Translations under genes and position numbers: made by a program
The notes under the pieces: model-generated
Databases searched by the model: none
What the model saw: the letters and a program-made list of their open reading frames with translations, nothing else
What the model was told of the DNA's origin: nothing
In this document: positions 35,758 through 45,246 of the stretch, piece by piece
Numbering within the stretch: position 1 is the first letter of the stretch
How the letters are laid out: the number at the start of each line of letters is the position of its first letter
Source: Rhizobium sp. Q54
Lineage (GTDB): Bacteria; Pseudomonadota; Alphaproteobacteria; Rhizobiales; Xanthobacteraceae
NCBI GenBank assembly: GCA_945907045.1
Contig: CAMDSH010000002.1
Location: 1 to 64,000, forward strand
Direction: 5' to 3'
DNA: 64,000 nt

Positions 35758-37679
35758 AACGAATGCCAACGTTCGGCCCAGGCGCGAACCATGAGGATAT
35801 TCCACAGGCCCGTTGAATTATCTTCCGCGCCGGAAAGATGCCGCCGCCACAGAGCCTGCACGCGGTCCGCGTCGAAAAAGTCATGCTTGGCGAGCGAGGC
35901 GGGCGTCAGCAGTTCTTCGGCCCAGCCGCGCAAAGGCCCGGAGAGCCATGCGCCGAGCGGAACGGAAAAACCACGCTTCGGGCGATCGATCATGGTGCGC
36001 GGCAGGTAACGTTCCAGCACCGCTCGCAACAAAGCTTTCGGACTGCCGTCGCCGCGCTTTGTCGCCGTGGGAAGCGACCAGACGTATTCAACCAGCCGGT
36101 GGTCGAGCAAAGGTTCGCGTGCTTCAAGCGCGACGGCCATCGAGCAGCGGTCCACCTTCGCCAGGATGTCGTCTGGCAAATATGTCTGCATGTCCGCGTA
36201 CTGCATGCGGGAAACCAGATCGGTGGATTCGCCGGGAGCGTGTGGAGGGGTAAGCGTCAGTGAACCAGAGGCTCCCTTGACGATACGGCCATCGTCGATC
36301 CCAACCATCGCAAGCGCAAGCGCGGCCTCATCGGAGGACGGCGCGGCAAGCGCCACTCCGAGCCGCCGGGCTTTCTCGCCGATGCGTTCGGCGCGGCCCG
36401 GATCCATGAATGCCGAGACGGTGTGGCGGAGTATGTATTCTGGCATTGCTGAAAGACCGCGCCCCAGCATCGCGCGCATCGGCTGCGGCAGGCCGCCCGC
36501 ACTTTTCCAGATGCGATCGAGCAATGCATATTTTGGATAGCCCGCGAACACTTCGTCGCCGCCATCACCGGAGAGCGCAACCGTCACGTGCTCACGCGTC
36601 ATGCGCGAGACGAGATAAGTGGGAAGCTGCGATGAATCCGCGAACGGCTCGTCAAACCACTCGGGGATTTGTCCGACGAGATCGAGCGCATCCTTAGGCG
36701 CAAGCACGACATCGGTGTGATCAGTGCCGAGATGGGTGGCGACCTGCCGCGCATAGCCGGATTCATCATAAGCTGCGTCGCGAAAACCGATGGTGAAGGT
36801 GCGCACTGGACGGTTCGAGACCGCCTGCATGATGGCGACAACGGTGGAGGAGTCAGCGCCGCCGGAAAGGAACGCGCCGAGAGGCACATCCGCGATCATC
36901 CGCAGGCGGATGGCATCGCGTAAAATTTCATCGACCTTATTCGTAGCCTCGGCGAAGTCGCGGCAACCGGTGTTGGCACCGCCGGCGCCGAGCTGCCAGT
37001 AGGACTTGATGATCGGCTCGCTACCTGCACGCACGCTGAGGATCGAGGCCGCCGGCAATTTGTATACGCCGCGAAAGATTGTCGCCGGCGCGGGTATGTA
37101 GCTGTAGCGCAGCACGGCGGATATCGCTTCGCGGTCGATCTCGCGGCGAAATGATGGATGCGCCATGAGCGCGCGCAATTCCGAACCGAACAGAAGGACG
37201 CCGTCCGCGATAGTCCAGTACAGTGGCTTTACGCCGAGACGATCGCGAACGAGATGGAGCGTGCGCGTCTGCCGGTCGAACAATGCGATGGCGAACATTC
37301 CGACGAAGCGCTGTACGGCTTTTTCGGGTCCCCACTGCACGCAGGCGGCGAGCATCACTTCGGTGTCGGAGGTGCCGCGAAATTTATGCCCGCTTTTTTC
37401 CAGTTCCGCGCGCAATTCCCGGAAGTTATAAACTTCGCCGTTATAACTGATGACATAACGGTCATTGGCGGAGTGCATCGGCTGCGCGCCGGTCGGCGTG
37501 AGATCAACGATGGCAAGGCGGCGGTGGCCGAGGCCGACGCCGGGTTCGGCGTCGCCCCAGCTGTCATGGCCGTCAGGTCCGCGATGGGCGATAGCGTCGA
37601 CCATGCGCAGCGCGGTGGCGGCGGGATCCGAATCCCGCGGCCGCCCGGCCATCGCCATTAATCCCGCAATACCGCACAT
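35754..37679 (-). CDS. asnB: Asparagine synthase (glutamine-hydrolysing), polysaccharide-locus type
   Basis: A 641-residue two-domain amidotransferase. The N-terminal class II glutaminase starts with the catalytic Cys2 (MCGIAGLMA) and includes HRRLAIVDL. The ATP-pyrophosphatase domain carries LSGGADSSTVVAIM. It transfers glutamine nitrogen to a carboxylate: aspartate in the classic reaction, or a uronic acid of a polysaccharide in O-antigen loci such as those holding wbpS-like genes. It is the first gene of a - strand group with the 728-residue membrane protein and the polymerase-like protein. The association suggests amidation of a hexuronic acid. Confidence 0.86.
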   Translation of the reverse strand: MCGIAGLMAMAGRPRDSDPAATALRMVDAIAHRGPDGHDSWGDAEPGVGLGHRRLAIVDLTPTGAQPMHSANDRYVISYNGEVYNFRELRAELEKSGHKFRGTSDTEVMLAACVQWGPEKAVQRFVGMFAIALFDRQTRTLHLVRDRLGVKPLYWTIADGVLLFGSELRALMAHPSFRREIDREAISAVLRYSYIPAPATIFRGVYKLPAASILSVRAGSEPIIKSYWQLGAGGANTGCRDFAEATNKVDEILRDAIRLRMIADVPLGAFLSGGADSSTVVAIMQAVSNRPVRTFTIGFRDAAYDESGYARQVATHLGTDHTDVVLAPKDALDLVGQIPEWFDEPFADSSQLPTYLVSRMTREHVTVALSGDGGDEVFAGYPKYALLDRIWKSAGGLPQPMRAMLGRGLSAMPEYILRHTVSAFMDPGRAERIGEKARRLGVALAAPSSDEAALALAMVGIDDGRIVKGASGSLTLTPPHAPGESTDLVSRMQYADMQTYLPDDILAKVDRCSMAVALEAREPLLDHRLVEYVWSLPTATKRGDGSPKALLRAVLERYLPRTMIDRPKRGFSVPLGAWLSGPLRGWAEELLTPASLAKHDFFDADRVQALWRRHLSGAEDNSTGLWNILMVRAWAERWHSL

Positions 37680-37773
37680 CGTTTAAGCTCTGTTGAAGTG
37701 CCTGATTTGTGCTCTCGGCCAGTGCGTGGCCGTCAATTGCATCCAAATTCTGGCTACAGTATCACATCCCGCA

Positions 37774-39189
37774 ATGTCCACTTCTTCAGCCCCATCCGGC
37801 ACCGTTGCCGCCTCATTCCGTACGGCGCTGCTGATTTTCGCCGCCTTCGTCGCCGTCAATGCGCTGATGGCGGCATTCCTCCTCGATAACGCGGCATTCA
37901 AATTCGGCGGCGATGCGGGAAGCTGGTACCAGCCGACGCTTGGGCTGCTCAAGCACGGCTGGTTCGTCGATCCGGACGATCCGGCCAAGCTGCTTACTTT
38001 CCGTCCACCGCTCTATCCACTGTTCGCGGCTTTGCTGCTGTGGCTGAGCGGCGGGGCAATGTGGACGATCGTCGTCACGCAACTGGCGCTGCTGTTCGCG
38101 ACGGGGTGGATCGCGCGCGCGTTCACCGAACGCTGGTTGCCCGGCTACGGCAATCTGATGCTGGCGTTGGTGATCTTCAATCCGAACGCGCTCGGCACCG
38201 CGCATCTGTTCCAGAGCGACACGCTTTATACGTTTCTGATGACTGCGTTATTTTGGAGCCTGTTCGCGTTTGCAAAAACGCCTGCGTGGTCTTTGGCACT
38301 CGCCAGCGGCGCGTTGCTGGGCCTCTCGTTGCTGGCGCGTACGACAGGACAGTTCCTTATGTATGTCTGGCCGTTGGCGCTGCTGCTGCTCGGCATGCTG
38401 GCAGGCGGAGCGCGCATTTGGGTTCGCTCGCTGACGATGGGACTTGCAGCGACCTTGGTCGCGTTCCTGGTGATCGCGCCTTGGATGCTGCACAATCAGC
38501 GCGCGGGCGAGGGCTTCACGTTGTCGAACAATTTTCTGAAATCGTATTTTCTTTGGGACAACATTTCGTATCTTGAGAAATACAGCAAGAACATCGGACA
38601 GACTCCAGCCGAGCGGTCAGCCGAAGCCATTCGCGACCGGTTTGGCGAACAGTACGGACCCGATTTCAACCGGCTCACCGATCGCGACAAATATGCCTAT
38701 CTCGCCGACAAGGGCCGCGAGCAATTCTTTTCCTATCCGGCGGGCACGTATGCGCGCGCATTCGGCTGGGCCTGGGTGCAATATTTCGGCATTGCGGGCG
38801 TCAGCAATTTCATGAATCTATTCGGCCTTGGCGAGGAAACCGCGTTTGCCAGATTCCGTCACGCGCAATACGACAATTACATCGACGCTGGGATCGATGC
38901 GTTGAAAAAAGCGTCGCCGGCTTTCCTCGCGTTGTCGGCATTTGGATTCCTGTTCGTAATCGTCCTGCGCGCGCTCGGACTGATCGGCGTGGTCACGCTG
39001 CTGCGGCGGCGGGTTTGGCCCGTTCTGCTGATTGTTGGCGCAGGGCTTGGATACTTCACGCTGATACATCTATTCGTCGCGAATTCGCGCTATCGTTTAC
39101 CGATTGAACCGATACTGTTCCTGCTCGCGCTTTATGGCCTGGACGGCATCCGTAACCGACGGATAACGTCATCATCGTCATCATCATGA
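37774..39189 (+). CDS. Glycosyltransferase family 39/PMT-like membrane protein
   Basis: A 471-residue polytopic protein with about ten helices. The first periplasmic loop has FGGDAGSWYQPTLGLLKHGWF, carrying the acidic residue typical of GT39/ArnT-type enzymes that use polyprenyl-phosphate sugars, followed by PPLYPLFAALLLWLSGG. I prefer the ATG at 37774; a TTG at 37693 would add 27 residues in the intergenic gap. It ends in six serine codons made of a trinucleotide repeat, and its stop overlaps the next gene (ATGA). It would add a sugar on the periplasmic side. Confidence 0.75.
   Translation: MSTSSAPSGTVAASFRTALLIFAAFVAVNALMAAFLLDNAAFKFGGDAGSWYQPTLGLLKHGWFVDPDDPAKLLTFRPPLYPLFAALLLWLSGGAMWTIVVTQLALLFATGWIARAFTERWLPGYGNLMLALVIFNPNALGTAHLFQSDTLYTFLMTALFWSLFAFAKTPAWSLALASGALLGLSLLARTTGQFLMYVWPLALLLLGMLAGGARIWVRSLTMGLAATLVAFLVIAPWMLHNQRAGEGFTLSNNFLKSYFLWDNISYLEKYSKNIGQTPAERSAEAIRDRFGEQYGPDFNRLTDRDKYAYLADKGREQFFSYPAGTYARAFGWAWVQYFGIAGVSNFMNLFGLGEETAFARFRHAQYDNYIDAGIDALKKASPAFLALSAFGFLFVIVLRALGLIGVVTLLRRRVWPVLLIVGAGLGYFTLIHLFVANSRYRLPIEPILFLLALYGLDGIRNRRITSSSSSS
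39169..39186 (+). repeat. Short TCA/TCG trinucleotide repeat at a gene junction
   Basis: Six consecutive serine codons, TCA TCA TCG TCA TCA TCA, end the GT39-like protein just before its TGA. The next gene's ATG begins at the final A. Six units with one interruption are too few to claim phase variation, but repeat-length change would alter only the serine tail without breaking the frame. Confidence 0.5.
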
Positions 39190-40742
39190 ATATCGAACCC
39201 GATATGAGCAAAGTCACGGCGGGGCGGACCGGCAAGCCGCGCGTGCTCATTTTCATCGTCGCGTATAACGCCGAAAAGACGATCCAGGACGTCTCGCGCC
39301 GGATTCCGGCCGAATTGCAGCAATTCGACACCGAAGTCCTCATCATCGACGATGCCTCGCAGGACCAGACCTTCGAGAAGGGCGAGGAATTCCGCCGCGC
39401 CGGAAAAATCCCTTTCAAGCTCACCGTGCTGTTCAACCCGGCCAACCAGGGTTACGGCGGCAACCAGAAGATCGGGTTCCACTACGCCATCCAGAACGGA
39501 TTCGACTACGTGGTGCTGCTGCACGGCGACGGGCAATACGCCCCGGAATGCCTGCCGATGCTGTTGAAGCCGTTAGTCGACGGCGAAGCGGACGCGGTGT
39601 TCGGCTCGCGCATGCTCACGCGCGATGGGGCGCTCAAAGGCGGCATGCCGCTTTATAAATTTGCCGGAAACAAGATTCTGACCGCGTATCAGAATTTCAT
39701 GCTCGGTTCTCACCTGAGCGAATTTCATTCCGGCTACCGGCTCTATTCGGTGAAGGCGCTGGCGAAGATTCCGTTCAACCTCAACGCCAACGTGTTTCAC
39801 TTCGATACCGAGATCATCATTCAGTTCCTGTTCGCCGGTCTGCGGATCAAGGAACTGCCGATCCCGACTTATTACGGCGATGAAATCTGCCACGTGAACG
39901 GCCTGCAATATGCGTGGGACGTGGCCGCCGCGACGTTCCTGGCGCGCTGCCAGAAATGGGGAATTTTCTACCGCCGCAATTTCGATGTCGCGCCGGACGG
40001 CTTCGGTCATTACGCGCCGAAGCTGGACTTCCCGAGTCCGCACGCCATCGCCATCGCACGCGTTAATTCCGGCGAGCGTGTGGTCGATGTCGGCTGCGCG
40101 AGCGGTTACGTCGGTGCGGCGCTCAAGAAGAAGGGCTGCACCGTCATCGGCATCGACCAGTTCGAGCCGCCGAAGGAAGTTAATCTCGACCGCTTCATCA
40201 AGCACGATCTTAATTCGGACCGCTTCCCGCTCACGCTCGACCAGACCGATACGGTGTTGCTGCTCGACGTAATCGAGCACGTGCAATCGCCTGAGAAATT
40301 CATCGAGCAGCTTTACGACGCCGCGAAAATGAACCCGAAAATCCGTTTCATCGCCAGCTCCGGCAATATCGGCTTCATGGTGGCGCGGCTGATGCTGCTG
40401 TTCGGGCAATTCAATTACGGCAAGCGCGGCATCCTCGATCTCACCCATACGCGCCTGTTCAGCTTTGCCAGCTTCCGGCGGCTGTTCGAGCAGAGCGGCT
40501 TCAAGGTGGAAAAAATCTGGGGCGTGCCCGCGCCGTTTCCGCTGGCGATGGGGGAGGGTGCCGTTCCGGCGATCTTGCTCCGCATCAACCAGCTACTCAT
40601 CATGCTGTCGCGGCGGATGTTCGCCTATCAGATGGTGATGGAAGTGCGCCCGATGCCGTCGCTGGAATATCTGTTGCAGAGCGCGCACAGCGAAAGCGCC
40701 ACGCGCGCCAACCGCCTGCCGCCGCAAAAAGCTTCCGAATAA
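39186..40742 (+). CDS. Fused glycosyltransferase (GT2) and SAM-dependent methyltransferase
   Basis: A 518-residue bifunctional protein. Residues about 15-260 are a GT2 domain (VLIFIVAYNAEKTIQDV, IIDDASQDQT, LLHGDGQYAPE, and DTEIIIQFLFAGL). Residues about 290-460 are a class I methyltransferase (VVDVGCASGYVGAALKKKG as motif I, VLLLDVIEHV as motif II). GT2 proteins of this type often glycosylate polyprenyl phosphate. The fused methyltransferase suggests that the sugar is methylated, or that methylation caps the chain. The gene overlaps the end of the GT39-like gene by four bases, so the pair may form a lipid-sugar donor and membrane-acceptor system. Confidence 0.82.
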   Translation: MNIEPDMSKVTAGRTGKPRVLIFIVAYNAEKTIQDVSRRIPAELQQFDTEVLIIDDASQDQTFEKGEEFRRAGKIPFKLTVLFNPANQGYGGNQKIGFHYAIQNGFDYVVLLHGDGQYAPECLPMLLKPLVDGEADAVFGSRMLTRDGALKGGMPLYKFAGNKILTAYQNFMLGSHLSEFHSGYRLYSVKALAKIPFNLNANVFHFDTEIIIQFLFAGLRIKELPIPTYYGDEICHVNGLQYAWDVAAATFLARCQKWGIFYRRNFDVAPDGFGHYAPKLDFPSPHAIAIARVNSGERVVDVGCASGYVGAALKKKGCTVIGIDQFEPPKEVNLDRFIKHDLNSDRFPLTLDQTDTVLLLDVIEHVQSPEKFIEQLYDAAKMNPKIRFIASSGNIGFMVARLMLLFGQFNYGKRGILDLTHTRLFSFASFRRLFEQSGFKVEKIWGVPAPFPLAMGEGAVPAILLRINQLLIMLSRRMFAYQMVMEVRPMPSLEYLLQSAHSESATRANRLPPQKASE

Positions 40743-40751
40743 ACGTTTCGC

Positions 40752-41570
40752 TCAGGGGCGCTTGGTGAAGCGGCTGATCACGCCGTCGCTCAGCTTGGTG
40801 TAGCGTTTGAGGAACGAATAGACCCGCACCGCCTGCCGGTCGACGGTGATGAGCGCGCGCTTGATAACGCTGTCTTCCGGCCGCGCGCGGTAATTCGTCG
40901 AGGAGAGCACCTGCTTGGTGCCTTCGTCGCGGAAATAATACAGCGCGATGGATTTGCGGCTCACGTCCGGCGGGCATGTCAGCTTGGCCGGATGGCCGTG
41001 GAACGACTTCTCGCGGGTGTGGAAGATCACGCAGCGATTCAAGATGGGCGTGATCGATTTGACCGAATGGGTCATCTCGTCGTCCCACAATTCCAGATCG
41101 CCGTTCCAGTCCTTCTGCCAATCCTTGTTGAAGTAAATGAGCAGATTGATCTGCCGGCTCCAGTGATGGTTCTTGGTGTGCGAGAGAAAATCGGTGTGCA
41201 CATTGAGGAATCCGCCGCGCTTGATCTCATGCATGCCGGCGCCGTCGAGATCGGGATCCGCGATCAGCCCTTTGATGCCGCTGAGTTTGCCGACGAGCGC
41301 GATGAACGGCTTGGATTGCAGGTCGGCGAACACTTTCTGGGTCACAGGTCCCATGCGCTCGATCTTGGTCATCGCCAGCTTGTCTTCGTTGTAGTGGCGG
41401 TAGCTGTTCCAGCCCTCGCCGGTGCGCGAGAATTCGGCCAGCACCTGCTCGGCGACATCCGCGGGAAGGAAGTTGTCGATCACCGTGTGCGGATAGGGCT
41501 CGGCGCGCTCGAAATCGGCATGGCGCTCAGTTGCGAGCCGTTCAAATCTGGCCAGATCGATGACGCTCAT
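40752..41570 (-). CDS. 2-oxoglutarate/Fe(II)-dependent oxygenase
   Basis: A 272-residue enzyme of the prolyl-4-hydroxylase-like 2OG-Fe(II) family. The iron ligands are visible: HTD at residues 125-127 and a distal histidine in SFHGHPAKL (H191 or H193). The 2-oxoglutarate-binding arginine is R205 in SRKSIAL. The C-terminal about 50 residues are basic. It is convergent with the GT2-methyltransferase gene (nine-base gap), and its start lies upstream of the rfb operon end. A small molecule or sugar hydroxylation is likely, but the substrate is unknown. Confidence 0.82.
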   Translation of the reverse strand: MSVIDLARFERLATERHADFERAEPYPHTVIDNFLPADVAEQVLAEFSRTGEGWNSYRHYNEDKLAMTKIERMGPVTQKVFADLQSKPFIALVGKLSGIKGLIADPDLDGAGMHEIKRGGFLNVHTDFLSHTKNHHWSRQINLLIYFNKDWQKDWNGDLELWDDEMTHSVKSITPILNRCVIFHTREKSFHGHPAKLTCPPDVSRKSIALYYFRDEGTKQVLSSTNYRARPEDSVIKRALITVDRQAVRVYSFLKRYTKLSDGVISRFTKRP

Positions 41571-41635
41571 CGGTGCTCTCGTTGATGTTTGGGGCGGTCA
41601 GGCGACCGGGTCACCTTTTTCTATTCCACGCTCAT

Positions 41636-42523
41636 CTAATGAGCAAGCCGATCCATCACCTCGGTTAACGCGTCGCGCCATGACGCAGGCGCAATGCCGA
41701 ATTCCCGGTTCAGCCGCGTCAAATCCAGCACGGAATAATTCGGGCGCCGCGCCGGCGTTGGATATTGCGCGGTGGCGACCGGCTCGACGGTTTCAACCGC
41801 AAGCCGCATGCCGCGCCTGCGCGCTTCGTCGAAAATAGTGGTGGCAAAGCCGTGCCATGTCGTTTGTCCCGCGCAAGTGGCGTTCAGAACGCCACCGTGC
41901 TGGCGCAAGTATTGAGTTGGCGCATTGCCCATCTGCGTCACAATCGCCGCGACAATCGAAGCCATCGCATTCGCCGAGGTAGGGGCGCCCGTCTGGTCCA
42001 CCACCACGCGCAGGATGGGCCGCTCGGCGCCCAAACGGAGCATCGTCATAAGAAAGTTCTTGCCCGCCGCGGCGTAAATCCAGGACGTGCGGACGATGAG
42101 ATATTCGCCGCCGGCCGCCGCGATGGCTTGCTCGCCTTGCAGCTTCGTGCGGCCATAGGCGTTGAGCGGCATGCAGCCGTCGGTTTCGCGATAAGGCTGT
42201 TTGGCCAGACCATCGAAAACGTAATCGGTGGAAAAGTGGATGAGGCCCGCGCCTGCCGCTTTCGCCGCGGCGGCGATCAGCCCCGGCGCGATGCCGTTAA
42301 TCTGCGCAGCCCGCTGGCGGTCCTGCTCGGCATCGTCAACGGCGGTATATGCGGCACAATTAATGATGAGATGCGGGCGCACGCGGTCGATGAAAGGGGC
42401 GATGGTCTCGCTTTGTTCAAGATCGAATGCTTTCCGGTCCGGCGCGACAACGTCATGGCCGGAAAGGCGGACCTTAAGCGACCCGCCGATTTGCCCCGTT
42501 GCGCCGGTGAGCAGGATGCGCAT
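41636..42523 (-). CDS. rfbD: dTDP-4-dehydrorhamnose reductase
   Basis: A 295-residue SDR enzyme that performs the last step of dTDP-L-rhamnose synthesis, reducing dTDP-4-keto-L-rhamnose with NADPH. Visible features are MRILLTGATGQIGGSL, the FSTDYVFDG block and YGRTKLQGEQ with the catalytic Tyr/Lys. It is the final gene of a rfbB-A-C-D operon, transcribed on the - strand with 2-11-base gaps between genes. Its presence means that L-rhamnose is part of the core or O-antigen. Confidence 0.94.
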   Translation of the reverse strand: MRILLTGATGQIGGSLKVRLSGHDVVAPDRKAFDLEQSETIAPFIDRVRPHLIINCAAYTAVDDAEQDRQRAAQINGIAPGLIAAAAKAAGAGLIHFSTDYVFDGLAKQPYRETDGCMPLNAYGRTKLQGEQAIAAAGGEYLIVRTSWIYAAAGKNFLMTMLRLGAERPILRVVVDQTGAPTSANAMASIVAAIVTQMGNAPTQYLRQHGGVLNATCAGQTTWHGFATTIFDEARRRGMRLAVETVEPVATAQYPTPARRPNYSVLDLTRLNREFGIAPASWRDALTEVMDRLAH

Positions 42524-42534
42524 GCGCTACGCCG

Positions 42535-43095
42535 TCACTTGCCCGCGTAGGCGGGCAGGATTTTCGCCTCCGACAGGAGAACGCCGGCTGCGTCATTCGC
42601 CGATAATTGCGGGGCGGCGTTTAGTCCGGGCCAGACAATCCCGATGCCGGGGTCGCTCCACAGCAGCGTGCGCTCGTGCTGGGGGGCGTAATAGTCGGTG
42701 CACTTGTAACTCACGTGGGTTGCGTCGATGAGGGTCAGAAAGCCGTGAGCGAAGCCAGGTGGAATCCATATCTGGCGATGATTGTCGCCGGTGAGTTCGA
42801 CGCCGGTCCAGCGGCCGAAACCGGGCGAGCCGCGCCGGATATCGACGGCGACATCGAAGATCGCGCCGCGCACCACCCGCACCAATTTGCCCTGCGGCGT
42901 GGGCTCCTGAAAATGCAGGCCGCGCAGCACGCCCTTGTTCGAGCGCGAATGGTTGTCCTGAACGAATTCGTACGGGATGCCGGCTTCGCGATAGCGGTCG
43001 CGCCGGTAGGTTTCGAGAAAAAATCCGCGATCGTCGCCGAACACTTTCGGCTCGATGACCAGCACTCCATCAAGCTCGGTCGGCGTAACGCGCAT
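42535..43095 (-). CDS. rfbC: dTDP-4-dehydrorhamnose 3,5-epimerase
   Basis: A 186-residue cupin-fold epimerase of dTDP-L-rhamnose synthesis, acting at C3 and C5. The family signature RGLHFQEPTPQGKLVRVVRG carries the catalytic His, and WIPPGFAHGF follows. I chose the ATG at 43095 (MRVTPTELDGV), two bases after the rfbA stop; the frame is open further upstream but without a matching start. Size and motifs match the family well. Confidence 0.94.
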   Translation of the reverse strand: MRVTPTELDGVLVIEPKVFGDDRGFFLETYRRDRYREAGIPYEFVQDNHSRSNKGVLRGLHFQEPTPQGKLVRVVRGAIFDVAVDIRRGSPGFGRWTGVELTGDNHRQIWIPPGFAHGFLTLIDATHVSYKCTDYYAPQHERTLLWSDPGIGIVWPGLNAAPQLSANDAAGVLLSEAKILPAYAGK

Positions 43096-43097
43096 GA

Positions 43098-43973
43098 TTA
43101 TTTGCGTTCGAGCAGCGAGAGCAGATACTGGCCGTAGCTGAAATTGCTCATCGGCTCTGCCAGTCTGCGCAGGCGGGCGTCGTCGATCCAGCCCTGGCGC
43201 CAGGCGATTTCTTCCAGGCATGCGATCTTCATGCCTTGCCGGCGTTCGATTGCCGCCACGTAAGCGCCGGCATCCAGCAACGAGTCATGCGTGCCGGTAT
43301 CGAGCCACGCAAAGCCGCGGCCGAGGCGCTCCACATTCAGATCGCCTTGCTGCAGATACAACCTGTTGAGGTCGGTGATTTCCAACTCGCCGCGCGGCGA
43401 GGGTTTCAACTGCCGGGCCATCGAGACGACCCGCTCGTCGTAGAAATACAATCCGGTCACCGCCCAGTTCGATTTCGGCGCTTTCGGTTTTTCCTCGATG
43501 CTCAGGGCTTTGCCGTTCGTTCCGAGTTCGACCACGCCGTAGGATTGCGGATCTTTGACCTGATAGGCGAACACCGTTGCGCCCTTTGCGCGCTCACCGG
43601 CGCCAACCAGACTTTCGGTCAGCCCGTGGCCGTAGAAAATGTTGTCACCGAGGACCAGCGCCGCCGGCGCGCCGGTCAAAAACTTCTCGCCAATGATGAA
43701 TGCCTGCGCGAGGCCGTCGGGGGAGGGTTGTTCGGCATAGGAAATGCGCAGGCCGAAGTCGCCGCCGTCCGCCAGCAATTCGCGAAAACGCGGTACATCG
43801 TGCGGCGTCGAGATGATGAGCACATCGCGGATGCCGGCGAGCATCAGGACCGACAGCGGATAATAAATCATCGGCTTGTCGTAGACCGGCAACAACTGCT
43901 TGGAAGTCGCGCGCGTGACGGGGTAAAGCCGCGTGCCTTTGCCGCCTGCCAGAACAATTCCCTTGCGGGTCAT
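43098..43973 (-). CDS. rfbA: Glucose-1-phosphate thymidylyltransferase
   Basis: A 291-residue nucleotidyltransferase that makes dTDP-glucose, the first step of dTDP-L-rhamnose synthesis. The signature loop [11 protein letters not shown] and the substrate motif [17 protein letters not shown] are intact, and [10 protein letters not shown] carries the metal-binding Asp. It follows rfbB by ten bases and precedes rfbC by two. All four rhamnose genes are intact. Confidence 0.95.
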   Translation of the reverse strand: MTRKGIVLAGGKGTRLYPVTRATSKQLLPVYDKPMIYYPLSVLMLAGIRDVLIISTPHDVPRFRELLADGGDFGLRISYAEQPSPDGLAQAFIIGEKFLTGAPAALVLGDNIFYGHGLTESLVGAGERAKGATVFAYQVKDPQSYGVVELGTNGKALSIEEKPKAPKSNWAVTGLYFYDERVVSMARQLKPSPRGELEITDLNRLYLQQGDLNVERLGRGFAWLDTGTHDSLLDAGAYVAAIERRQGMKIACLEEIAWRQGWIDDARLRRLAEPMSNFSYGQYLLSLLERK

Positions 43974-43983
43974 TTTGCCGCCC

Positions 43984-45036
43984 TCATCCCGCGCGCCCCA
44001 AGCCTGCGCGCGCTACCCGGTAACCGCCGCTTTTGATGCGTTCGCACCAGCTAAGGTTTTCAAGATACCACGTAACGGTCTGCGCCAGCCCGGTCTCGAA
44101 CGGAACGGCGGGACGCCAGCCGAGTTCGCGCTCAAGCTTGGATGCATCGAGCGAATAGCGGCGGTCATGTCCGGGGCGGTCGGTGACATAGCTGATCAGC
44201 TTGCGATGGGATTCTTTGCGCTGGCGATTCCGGTCCAGCACATCGCAAATGGCGTGGACGACATCGATGTTGGGCCGCTCGCCGTGCCCGCCGACATTAT
44301 AGGTGCCGCCCGGCTTGCCGGCCTCGATCACCCGCAGCAAGGCGTCGCAGTGATCGTCCACATGCAACCAGTCGCGCACATGCATGCCGTCGCCATAAAC
44401 CGGGAGCGGCTGGCCTGCGAGCGCCGTGAGGATCATGTGCGGGATCAGCTTTTCGGGGAACTGCCGCGGGCCGTAGTTGTTGCCGCAGTTGGTGATGAGA
44501 ACCGGCAGGCCGTAGGTGGCGTGGAAGGCGCGCGCGAGATGATCAGCCGCAGCTTTCGAGGCGGCATAAGGCGAGTTCGGCGCGTAGCGGCTTTCCTCGG
44601 TGAATTTTCCGGTGGCGATCGAGCCGTAAACTTCATCGGTCGAGACCTGCAGGAAACGGAAATTCGCGCGCGCGGCGTCGGGCATCGCGCGCCAATAAGC
44701 GAGCGCCGCTTCCAGCAGTTCATAAGTGCCGCCGATGTTGGTGCGGATGAATGCGCCGGGATCATCGATTGAGCGGTCGACATGGGTCTCGGCTGCAAAA
44801 TTGACGATGGCTGTGGGCTGATGCTGCGAGAGCAGTTTTGCAACCAGAGCGCGGTCGTTGATCGAGCCGTGCACGAATTTGTGCCGGGCGTGGTCGTGTA
44901 ACCCGGTCAGGTTGTCGGGATTTCCCGCGTAACTGAGCGCATCCAGATTGACGGCCGAATGACCGGCGGCCACCGCGCGATGGACGAAATTGCTGCCGAT
45001 GAAGCCCGCACCGCCGGTGACGAGAAAGGTGGTCAT
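43984..45036 (-). CDS. rfbB: dTDP-glucose 4,6-dehydratase
   Basis: A 350-residue extended SDR enzyme that converts dTDP-glucose to dTDP-4-keto-6-deoxyglucose with bound NAD. Visible features are [16 protein letters not shown], the catalytic STDEVYG block and [16 protein letters not shown] with the Tyr/Lys pair. It is the first gene of the rhamnose operon and diverges from the 45247 methyltransferase across a 210-base region. The last about 25 residues differ from the well-conserved core but stay in frame. Confidence 0.95.
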   Translation of the reverse strand: MTTFLVTGGAGFIGSNFVHRAVAAGHSAVNLDALSYAGNPDNLTGLHDHARHKFVHGSINDRALVAKLLSQHQPTAIVNFAAETHVDRSIDDPGAFIRTNIGGTYELLEAALAYWRAMPDAARANFRFLQVSTDEVYGSIATGKFTEESRYAPNSPYAASKAAADHLARAFHATYGLPVLITNCGNNYGPRQFPEKLIPHMILTALAGQPLPVYGDGMHVRDWLHVDDHCDALLRVIEAGKPGGTYNVGGHGERPNIDVVHAICDVLDRNRQRKESHRKLISYVTDRPGHDRRYSLDASKLERELGWRPAVPFETGLAQTVTWYLENLSWCERIKSGGYRVARAGLGRAG

Positions 45037-45110
45037 GGCTCAGTCCTATGAATGTGGACGCCGTGAGGGTCAAGCGGATGCGGCATCGAATTTAGGCGCA
45101 TTCCAACAAA

Positions 45111-45228
45111 GGCCAAATTGGACGTCGCATTTTTTTGGCCCGAATAGGTTAACGATGCTGCTGAAAGCGTCCCGGATGCTGCCGTTTGGCTTCCGCCTAC
45201 CGGTGAAGAATGCTAGCGTTCACGCTAG
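45111..45228. promoter_or_regulatory. Divergent control region with two inverted repeats between rfbB and a methyltransferase
   Basis: The 210-base gap between rfbB (-) and the 45247 gene (+) contains GGCCAAA (45111-45117) paired with TTTGGCC (45134-45140) across 16 bases. It also holds a perfect palindrome CTAGCG-TTCA-CGCTAG (45213-45228) that ends 18 bases before the ATG at 45247. The second could occlude translation or bind a repressor. No clear promoter hexamers were seen. Confidence 0.4.
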
Positions 45229-45246
45229 TCTTTGGTGACCTTTGGA

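Noticed and set aside
34900-36009. 369-codon open frame on the + strand
   Set aside because: It is antisense to the 728-residue membrane protein and the end of asnB. The translation is rich in Arg, Gln and His with no fold features, as expected from high-G+C antisense frames.
39169-39186. Phase-variable microsatellite
   Set aside because: Six triplets with one interrupted unit cannot change the reading frame and are too short for frequent slippage; it is listed only as a repeat.
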